A stretch of DNA of 64,000 nucleotides from Brachyspira pilosicoli (GTDB lineage: Bacteria; Spirochaetota; Brachyspiria; Brachyspirales; Brachyspiraceae). A program made the position numbers and the translations under genes. Below the pieces are notes generated by a model, which saw only the letters and a list, made by a program, of their open reading frames with translations, had not been told where the DNA came from and searched no databases. Shown here in pieces: positions 57,104 to 64,000 of this stretch; the first letter of the stretch is position 1, and each line of letters opens with the position of its first letter. The stretch lies in the NCBI RefSeq assembly GCF_008016535.1, contig NZ_SAXY01000032.1:1-64000 (forward strand), in the 5' to 3' direction.

Positions 57104-58084
57104 ATGAAAAAAGAAAAAGAAAAGATTTATTTAGATAAAAACGAAAACCCTTATAAACCTTCAAAAAATATTATAAAAGAACTTGAAAGTTTTGATATAG
57201 AATCTTTTAGGCTTTTTCCAGATTATAGTGCTAAAGAATTAGATTTAGCTATGGCGAATAATCTTAATATTGATAAAGATAATATTATATCTGTTAATGG
57301 AATGTATGAGGCTTTTTATTGTATATTAAATTCTTTTGAAAATAAAAAAATATTTCTACAAGAGCCTTATAGAGATTTATATAAAAACATTTTAGAATAT
57401 TCAAAAATTGATTTTGAAATTATAAAAGCAAAAGAAGATTATAATATAGATTTGGATGCTTTTAATAGTATAAAGAAAAGCATAATAATAACAAGCAGCC
57501 CCAATGCAGAAACAGGACTTTTTATAGAAAATATAGAAAAATACATAAATAAAAATAATATATATGTTTTAGATGAATCTTACATAAGTTTTGCTTGGAA
57601 TAGTGCTTTAAGATTGATAGACAAATATGACAATTTAATAATAATCTATTCAATAGCACATTCTCATTCACTCTCAGCTCTTAATATAAACTTTTTAATA
57701 TCAAACAAAATTAATATAGATAAGTTTTCTAATATAAGACAAAAATACGGCATAAATAAATTATCAGAAAAAATAGCTATAGCTTCAATTAATGATAAAG
57801 AAACTTCCATAAAAAATATAAGTTCTATAATATTGGAAAGAGATAAAATGGAGAGTTTACTAAGCAAAGAAGGTTTTTTGGTGCTGCCTTCTAAATCAAA
57901 TTTCCTTCTTATAAAACACCCAAATAGAAGCTCTAAGTATATATATGATGAACTTACAAAAAATAATATATTTGTAAAAAACTATGAAGATAGCAACATA
58001 TTAAAAGATTTTTTAAGAGTTACCATATCAGACAGTGAAACAAATAATATACTGCTAAAAACTTTATATAATATACTTAATTAA
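57104..58084 (+). CDS. HisC-like aminotransferase fold protein lacking the PLP lysine
   Basis: 326 residues with the layout of histidinol-phosphate aminotransferase: LDKNENPY (10-17), FPDYSAKELDLAMANNL (38-54), SPNAETG (132-138, usually NPNxPTG), VLDESYISF (155-163) and a C-terminal FLRVTISDSETNN. The segment that normally reads TFSKAFGLAGLRIG here reads SIAHSHSLSALNIN, so the Schiff-base Lys is His186 and the phosphate-binding Arg is Asn194. It should not do normal PLP transamination. It does not sit in a his or cob cluster, although CobD-type decarboxylases share this fold. Its stop codon is within a TTAATTAA that also supplies the atpG stop. Confidence 0.82.
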   Translation: MKKEKEKIYLDKNENPYKPSKNIIKELESFDIESFRLFPDYSAKELDLAMANNLNIDKDNIISVNGMYEAFYCILNSFENKKIFLQEPYRDLYKNILEYSKIDFEIIKAKEDYNIDLDAFNSIKKSIIITSSPNAETGLFIENIEKYINKNNIYVLDESYISFAWNSALRLIDKYDNLIIIYSIAHSHSLSALNINFLISNKINIDKFSNIRQKYGINKLSEKIAIASINDKETSIKNISSIILERDKMESLLSKEGFLVLPSKSNFLLIKHPNRSSKYIYDELTKNNIFVKNYEDSNILKDFLRVTISDSETNNILLKTLYNILN

Positions 58085-58958
58085 TAGCTTCAGAACCGCC
58101 TATAATATCAAGAAGCTCATTAGTAATATGTTCTTGTCTAGCTCTGTTAGCTTTATTTTTTAAGTCTTCAAGAAGTCTTTCAGCATTATCAGTAGCGTTT
58201 CTCATAGCAATAGCCCTCTCAGCATTCTCTGACAAAAAAGAACTAGTTATCATAAAGTAAAAATAAGTTTTTATAGCTAATGGCACAACTTCTTTTAATA
58301 CATCATCAATATTTGGCTCTATTAAATAATCAAGCTGTTTTTTTATTTTTCTTCCTTCAATATCTTCTTCATCTGGAATCATAGGGATTAAACTTTTAAT
58401 TTTAGGAATATGAACCACTCTTGTATAATATCTTGTATATATAACTTCCACTCTAGAAGCATTATCCACAACATAATCATGCATAAAACGCTGTACAACT
58501 GTAGCACAATCATCAAAAGTAGACTCTTCATCTATACGAGGATATTTACGTGATATTGGTATGTTTTGTTTTTCAAAGTATACTTCGCCCTTTTTACCTA
58601 ATACGTGAAGCTCAACAGTTCTTCCATGTCTGTAATGATGCCTAATTCTCTCCATTGCTTCATCTAATATTTTTGTGTTATAAGAGCCGCATAATCCTCT
58701 GCTTGATGTTATTACAAATAATATAATATTTTTTATCGTTTTTTTAGGAGATAGCAGCGGATGCAAATGATCCATATCTGAATGTGAAAGCTCTTCTACT
58801 ATTCTATTTAACTTTTGTGTATAAGGTCTCATACCTTGCTCTACGCTAAGTATTTTAGCTGTTTTAGAGCGTGCTATCATATCCATAGTTTTTGTAATTT
58901 TATGTGTGCTTGTTACGGCTTTAATTCTTGCTTTTAATACATTAAGTTTCTCTGCCAT
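58077..58958 (-). CDS. atpG: F-type ATP synthase gamma subunit
   Basis: 293 residues, normal length. The N-terminal helix contains LKARIKAVTSTHKITKTMDM, and the C-terminal helix has SENAERAIAMRNATDNAERL, the two coiled-coil ends of the rotor shaft. It rotates within the alpha3-beta3 hexamer. It starts 1 bp after the glycosyltransferase fragment, and its ribosome site GAGGTG lies inside that gene's last codons. It is the last atp gene here: no atpD or atpC follows. Confidence 0.95.
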   Translation of the reverse strand: MAEKLNVLKARIKAVTSTHKITKTMDMIARSKTAKILSVEQGMRPYTQKLNRIVEELSHSDMDHLHPLLSPKKTIKNIILFVITSSRGLCGSYNTKILDEAMERIRHHYRHGRTVELHVLGKKGEVYFEKQNIPISRKYPRIDEESTFDDCATVVQRFMHDYVVDNASRVEVIYTRYYTRVVHIPKIKSLIPMIPDEEDIEGRKIKKQLDYLIEPNIDDVLKEVVPLAIKTYFYFMITSSFLSENAERAIAMRNATDNAERLLEDLKNKANRARQEHITNELLDIIGGSEAIN

Positions 58959-58959
58959 A

Positions 58960-59795
58960 TTATTTCACCTCTAAATCTTTATATAGCTTATCTATTATAT
59001 CATTATCAATATTTTCATCAAATTTACGGGCAAATAAATTATTATTAATATTGTTTTTTATATTCTCATAATCTTTCATTTTTAGATTAAATGGAGCTCC
59101 GCCATCCCATATAATATATCTAAGACAATCATTCACACAATTATCTTTAAACTTGCTATTGAGAAGTATTGATTGAAAATAAAACTCATCACTTCCCCAA
59201 GTATAATTAAATCTTTTAAGAAAGTTAGGATTTTTTTTCGTATAATCCAATATATATTTAATAGCATCATTAGTTAAATTCCACCACTGCGAACCATAAT
59301 AAATATTTTCCGGAGTAGTGCGTTTTATAGGCGGAAATTTAGATATTAATTCTCTTATATTTCTATGAAAAATTAGTCTATACAATTTACCAAAATTATA
59401 AGAATTTAATCTAAAACTCATTTCATTGTAAAAACCTTTATCATATTTTATATTTTTGAAAGATGTAAACTCTTTATCTTTATTTAAATCAAAAAAATCA
59501 ACTATTTCTTTATTAGTTTTTAATGGAATATCTTGTCCGCTATAAAAACATATCTGTCGTAATTATTTTTCACAGCCTCTTTAATTAAAAATAAAGTGGC
59601 AATGACTAAATTAACATCTCCATGATAAGTTTTAAATCTTTTATAAATATTTACATTGTCAAAGCTTTCTATATTTAATTTATTTCTTTTATCTATATGC
59701 ACATATAAATCAAAATCAGTTTTAAGATGATTAATTAACCTCATAATCTGATTGTGATTCTTATGTGCCAAGATTAAAATACAATTTTTATTCAT
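58960..59795 (-). pseudogene. GT14-type (core-2/I-branching-like) glycosyltransferase inside the atp operon, frameshifted
   Basis: Two frames form one protein of about 278 residues. The first (59520-59795) starts CILILAHKNHNQIMRLINHL and continues FDLYVHIDKRN, typical of the GT14 family. The second has YYGSQWWNLTNDAIKYILDY and FNYTWGSDEFYFQSILL. The break is at ATAGCGGACAAG near 59538: one base more would give the family's SGQDIPLKT. The full length is one base short of a multiple of three. It starts 2 bp after atpA (TAATAATG) and ends 1 bp before atpG, so it is fully built into the operon. Confidence 0.85.
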
Positions 59796-59797
59796 TA

Positions 59798-61297
59798 TTA
59801 GAATTTAGCCTTAAACTCTTCTATGATGCTGTTAAGTTCATCAACATTTTCAATATCTTTCTTTTCTTTTATGCTATCTAATATATACTGCTTATCAGCT
59901 TTCATATATTGAAGCAGTCTCCATTCAAATTCAGGCACTCTTTCTAATTCAACATTATCCAAAAATCCCTTTGTAGCGGCAAATAATATAACAACTTGCT
60001 CTTCCATAGGTATTGGGCTATACTGTTTTTGTTTAAGAAGCTCAACCATTTTAGCACCTCTGTCTAATTGAGCCAAAGTAGCCTTATCAAGACCTATACC
60101 AAGCTGCGAGAAAGCCTCAAGAGACCTATATGATGCCAAATCAAGCCTCAAAGTACCAGCAACTTTTTTCATAGCCTTAGTTTGAGCATTACCGCCTACA
60201 CGAGAAACCGATATACCAACATCAATAGCAGGACGAACACCGCTCATAAACAAACTAGGAAGCAAATATATCTGTCCGTCTGTAATTGATATTACGTTTG
60301 TAGGAATGTATGCAGATACTTCATTGTCTTGAGTCTCGATGATAGGTAAAGCAGTTAAAGAACCCGCACCTAATTCATCGCTCAATTTTGAAGCTCTTTC
60401 TAATAATCTTGAATGCAAATAAAATACATCGCCGGGGAAAGCTTCTCTTCCAGGAGGTCTTCTAAGAAGAAGTGATATTTGTCTGTATGCATTAGCCTGT
60501 TTAGATAAGTCATCGTATATTATAAGAGTGTCTTTTTTCTCTTCATACATAAAATATTCTGCCATCGCACAACCAGCATAAGGAGCAATATATAATAGCG
60601 GAGCAGAATCTGAAGCAGTAGCAGCAACCACTATAGTATAATCTAAAGCTCCATGCTGTCTTAAAGTTTCAACAACACCCGCAACAGTAGAAGCCTTTTG
60701 ACCTATAGCTACATACACACATATAACACCAGTATCTTTTTGATTGATAATTGTATCAAGAGCAATAGAAGTTTTACCAGTGCTTCTGTCTCCAATAATA
60801 AGCTGTCTCTGTCCTCTTCCTATAGGTGTCATAGAATCTATTGCCTTTATACCAGTTTGAAGCGGTTGCTTTACAGCCTGCCTATCTGCAATTCCCGGAG
60901 CAGGATATTCTATTACTCTTCTTTTGCTTGTATTAATATCGCCCTTACCGTCTAAAGGAACCCCCAAAGGATTAACAACTCTTCCTAAAAGCTCTTCCCC
61001 TACAGGAACTTCTAATATTCTTTTTAATCTGCTAACCTTACTTCCTTCTTTTATGCCGACATAGTCTCCTAATACAATAGCCCCAATAGTCTCTTCTTCC
61101 AAGTTAAAAGCTATTCCTATAGCACCGCATTCAAATTTAATCATCTCATTGGACATAATATGCGGAAGTCCAACTATCCTTGCTATACCATCACCAACCT
61201 CTACTACTACACCCACTTCATTAGGAGCAAAATCTGCTTTGTAATTTTTTATCTCCTCTTTAAGTAAAGCAGCAATTTCATTAGCTTTTATATTCAT
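59798..61297 (-). CDS. atpA: F-type ATP synthase alpha subunit
   Basis: 499 residues, normal length. Walker A is GDRSTGKT at 169-176 (most relatives have GDRQTGKT). The visible signature [20 protein letters not shown] (about 280-299) and the [11 protein letters not shown] region support the call. It forms the non-catalytic sites of the F1 head. Gap of 32 bp after the preceding delta-like subunit. Confidence 0.97.
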   Translation of the reverse strand: MNIKANEIAALLKEEIKNYKADFAPNEVGVVVEVGDGIARIVGLPHIMSNEMIKFECGAIGIAFNLEEETIGAIVLGDYVGIKEGSKVSRLKRILEVPVGEELLGRVVNPLGVPLDGKGDINTSKRRVIEYPAPGIADRQAVKQPLQTGIKAIDSMTPIGRGQRQLIIGDRSTGKTSIALDTIINQKDTGVICVYVAIGQKASTVAGVVETLRQHGALDYTIVVAATASDSAPLLYIAPYAGCAMAEYFMYEEKKDTLIIYDDLSKQANAYRQISLLLRRPPGREAFPGDVFYLHSRLLERASKLSDELGAGSLTALPIIETQDNEVSAYIPTNVISITDGQIYLLPSLFMSGVRPAIDVGISVSRVGGNAQTKAMKKVAGTLRLDLASYRSLEAFSQLGIGLDKATLAQLDRGAKMVELLKQKQYSPIPMEEQVVILFAATKGFLDNVELERVPEFEWRLLQYMKADKQYILDSIKEKKDIENVDELNSIIEEFKAKF

Positions 61298-61329
61298 AAA
61301 ACATTTCCTTAAAAATTATTATGTAAAAA

Positions 61330-61956
61330 TTATTCCGCAAGAAGAGAATCTTTTACACTATTTAAAAGCCTCTTCATACTATAATCATATATAATATCTT
61401 CTATCTCTACTATTATACCGCCTATAATAGATTCATTAATATCAATATAAAAATGAACATTCTTATTAACCATCTTTATAATCTCTCTTTTCAATTCTTC
61501 AATGCCTTCCAACTCTTTAGCAATAGTAATTCTTACAGAGAGTATATCATAAAACTCATTACATAAGTTTTCATATTCCACTATTATAGCAGGTAAAATA
61601 TTAAATAAATCCTTTTCTACTAATATAGATAATAAATTAAGAGCCTCCTGAGATATTTTATTCTCATATACTCTCCTAATAACATCAACCCTTACATTTC
61701 CATCTATAAAATTTGAAGTGAAAAAAGAAAAAGTATCTTTATCTTCAAATAAAGATGAATAGATAACATCAAAATCTTTTTTAATAATATCTATCTTTTT
61801 TAATTCATTAGCTGCATCAAACATAGCCTTAGCATAGTTTTTAGCACTTGCCTCATTTTTTACTATACGCTTAAATCTAGCGGTTTTTTCTTTCTGAACC
61901 TCATTGAATATTTCAGTTTTTAAATTTGTAAAAATTTCGGCAGTTATAGGATCCAT
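61330..61956 (-). CDS. atpH: F-type ATP synthase delta subunit, second copy (with N-terminal extension)
   Basis: 208 residues. The delta-subunit (OSCP) body starts at ASAKNYAKAMFDAANELKK (about 35-53), preceded by a 35-residue charged extension. It ends with the diagnostic ESIIGGIIVEIEDIIYDYSM block. It connects the F1 head to the b-subunit stator. It lies 25 bp after a related but shorter delta gene, 61982-62518, and the two are clearly different proteins, not a split gene. Confidence 0.85.
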   Translation of the reverse strand: MDPITAEIFTNLKTEIFNEVQKEKTARFKRIVKNEASAKNYAKAMFDAANELKKIDIIKKDFDVIYSSLFEDKDTFSFFTSNFIDGNVRVDVIRRVYENKISQEALNLLSILVEKDLFNILPAIIVEYENLCNEFYDILSVRITIAKELEGIEELKREIIKMVNKNVHFYIDINESIIGGIIVEIEDIIYDYSMKRLLNSVKDSLLAE

Positions 61957-61981
61957 ATTCTCCTCTATAAACTAATAATTA

Positions 61982-62518
61982 TTAAACAAATCTATTTTTC
62001 ATCATATTTATCTGATTCTTTATACTATAATCATAAACCGTATTGCCAATATTAACTATTATACCGCCAATTAAACTATCATCTATCTCTATAGTATATT
62101 CTATTTTTTTATCAGAAAATGATTTTATAGTGTCTATTATTTGTTTTATAGTATCTTCATTTATGTTACAAGAAGCTGTAATTTTTACTCTCACAGTATT
62201 ATTATATTCATCAAGCATTGTACCATAAATATCTACTATATTAGCCAATTCATCTATAAGCTCATTTTCTATAAGTAAATTGATAAAAGAAAAAATCTCC
62301 TTAGAAAATATTGATTTTAATTTCTTTTCTACAAGTTTTATCTTTTCTCTTTTATCTATTTTTTTATCATCAAAATATTTTTTTATCTCTTCATCTTCAA
62401 ATAATTTAGAGCATTCTTTAAGTTCTTTATATATTTCATTTATTAAACCAGACTCTTTAGCTATATTAAATATAGCACTAGCGGCAGGTGTTAATAATTT
62501 TTCATCATTACTGTTCAT
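61982..62518 (-). CDS. atpH: F-type ATP synthase delta subunit, first copy
   Basis: 178 residues, the usual delta length. The N-terminal helix pattern is TPAASAIFNIAKESGLINEI, and the C-terminal diagnostic block is DDSLIGGIIVNIGNTVYDYS. It follows atpF by 37 bp in the standard B-E-F-H order. The extra delta gene next to it is what is unusual. Confidence 0.88.
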   Translation of the reverse strand: MNSNDEKLLTPAASAIFNIAKESGLINEIYKELKECSKLFEDEEIKKYFDDKKIDKREKIKLVEKKLKSIFSKEIFSFINLLIENELIDELANIVDIYGTMLDEYNNTVRVKITASCNINEDTIKQIIDTIKSFSDKKIEYTIEIDDSLIGGIIVNIGNTVYDYSIKNQINMMKNRFV

Positions 62519-62555
62519 TTTAATAAAGCCCTATCTTTATTAGAGATACATATTT

Positions 62556-63056
62556 TTATTTATTGTTATCTTTCTCAAAATTATTTACAAACTCATTTAT
62601 CAAAGCCTGATTATCATTTTTATCTATATTTCTTTTTAATATAGTTTCAGCCATAACAACGGCAATGTCCACAGCCTGTTTTCTAACATTTCCCATAGCT
62701 TCATCTTTAGCTCTGTCAATTTCAGAGAGTATTTTACTTCTATGAGATTCAGCCTCTTCACGAGCATTGCCAATAATTTTATCTCTAACCCTATTAGCCT
62801 CAATCCTAGCATTTTCTATTATAGAACTAGCCTCTGCCTTAGCATTATCTATTTGTTCCCTATATGCAGCCAAAGATTTCTTAGCATTTTCTCTAGTTTT
62901 TTCTGCCTCTTCTAAGTCCTCTTGTATCTTATCTGCACGTGCATTTAAACCTTTAAGAATAATCTTCCAAGTAGAAGCTCCAAGTACAGCAAGAACTAGT
63001 AAAAATGTAATCCAAGTCCATATAATAATACCTGGATCTATTTTTAAAAGTGCCAT
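62556..63056 (-). CDS. atpF: F-type ATP synthase b subunit
   Basis: 166 residues. One N-terminal membrane helix (IIIWTWITFLLVLAVLGAST, about 10-29) is followed by a long Lys/Glu/Ala-rich helix that dimerises as the peripheral stalk. It binds the delta subunit at its C-terminus. Normal length. Only one b gene is present, even though delta is doubled. Confidence 0.94.
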   Translation of the reverse strand: MALLKIDPGIIIWTWITFLLVLAVLGASTWKIILKGLNARADKIQEDLEEAEKTRENAKKSLAAYREQIDNAKAEASSIIENARIEANRVRDKIIGNAREEAESHRSKILSEIDRAKDEAMGNVRKQAVDIAVVMAETILKRNIDKNDNQALINEFVNNFEKDNNK

Positions 63057-63097
63057 AGGTATTTACCCCCATTTATTATAATCAATGCCCTTAAATA

Positions 63098-63355
<258 letters not shown>

Positions 63356-63361
63356 TTATAA

Positions 63362-64000
63362 TTAATGCTCATCGCTAATGGCAATCTGTATATAAACCGC
63401 CGATAACAATGAGAATATATAAGCTTGTAAAACAGCAACAAACATCTCAAGTACATATATAAAACTCAAGAATAATACCGCAAAAGGCGATACCAATAAA
63501 CTTCCAGACATAATAATAAGATAAGGTATTACTATCATCATTATATGTCCGCCTGTGATGTTGGCAAATAAACGTATAGTTAAAGCAAATGCACGGTTAA
63601 ACAAAGTGATAAACTCTAAAACCCATATTATAGGTATTAAAGGTATTGGAAGACCTTTTGGTACTAATTTTATCCAATATTTTATTATTCCTTTCTTTCT
63701 TATTCCTGCGAATATATAAACAACAAATACTAATAAAGCAATAGCACCTGTAAAACCAATGTTAGCTCCTAAACCGCCTGCTAAATAAGCATAATGTCCA
63801 TCTTCTGTAGGAAGTTTTATTAAGGCAGGTAATAGTCCTAAAAGGTTAGAAAATAATACGAATAAAAACACAGTCAAACAAAAAGGTACATATTTTTTAC
63901 CCTCTTCGCCTAAAGCGGCTCCTATAACATCTTTATTCATATAGTCTATTATAATTTCTAATAGGTTTTGTAAATATGTTGGCTTATTAAATGGTCTTTT
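63362..64000 (-). CDS. atpB: F-type ATP synthase a subunit (5' end beyond the window)
   Basis: 213 codons are visible and the frame is open to the window edge (YLQNLLEIIIDYMNKDV...). The methionine at 63940 is therefore internal, not the start. Membrane helices include the conserved Arg-containing TLFNRAFALTIRLFANITGG (about residues 135-154 of the visible part), where Arg of IRLFAN is the essential ion-channel residue. It is the first visible gene of the atp operon. Confidence 0.94.
   Translation of the reverse strand, partial: KRPFNKPTYLQNLLEIIIDYMNKDVIGAALGEEGKKYVPFCLTVFLFVLFSNLLGLLPALIKLPTEDGHYAYLAGGLGANIGFTGAIALLVFVVYIFAGIRKKGIIKYWIKLVPKGLPIPLIPIIWVLEFITLFNRAFALTIRLFANITGGHIMMIVIPYLIIMSGSLLVSPFAVLFLSFIYVLEMFVAVLQAYIFSLLSAVYIQIAISDEH

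Overview
The window is a low-GC (roughly 27 %) bacterial chromosome segment that fits Brachyspira, an anaerobic gut spirochaete. The assignment is an inference from base composition, many Cys-lipoproteins, a large methyl-accepting chemotaxis protein, dispersed GC-rich palindromic repeats, and a 7-alpha-hydroxysteroid-dehydrogenase-like bile-acid enzyme. No rRNA, tRNA or CRISPR array was recognised.

Layout. 1-24.4 kb is mostly housekeeping: a B3/B4-domain protein and a radical-SAM/DUF2344 protein, galM, glyS, a marR/YczE-like pair, two small exported proteins, nadK-recN, then a leftward run (uncharacterised coiled-coil protein, patatin, CobC-like phosphatase, CbiB, nitroreductase), a divergent Nei/Fpg-like glycosylase, ssb, tmk, mraY and an SDR. 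24.5-33.3 kb is an accessory, defence-type island: hicAB, a DUF4160/DUF2442 pair, a 655-aa coiled-coil protein with a C-terminal membrane hairpin, a decapitated type IIG restriction-modification gene, a retron (msr-msd RNA plus RT-TOPRIM fusion) and an intact type IIG restriction-modification enzyme. Two 88-bp direct repeats bracket the middle of the island. 33.5-53.2 kb holds lipoproteins, a (GCTGT)10 microsatellite, ileS, a chemoreceptor, several decayed genes (uracil-DNA glycosylase-like, BspA-like leucine-rich protein), a GNAT-YoaP protein, plsC, an SGNH/MBOAT surface-acylation cluster, a glycosyltransferase and an acyl-CoA synthetase. 53.2-64 kb holds dnaG-rpoD, a HisC-like protein without its catalytic lysine, and an unusual F-type ATP synthase operon.

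Three copies of one IS481-type insertion sequence (1-127 partial, 19302-20338, 37841-38876) are present; both fully visible copies are inactivated, and one retains a 15-bp target duplication.

Most notable: (i) the retron, whose 13-bp a1/a2 inverted repeat, internal hairpins and promoter can be read directly; (ii) the neighbouring coiled-coil/membrane gene of unknown function; (iii) the atp operon, which has two tandem delta-subunit genes, a frameshifted GT14-type glycosyltransferase gene fitted between atpA and atpG, and no atpD/atpC after atpG; (iv) the HisC-like pseudoenzyme; (v) the pentanucleotide repeat tract.
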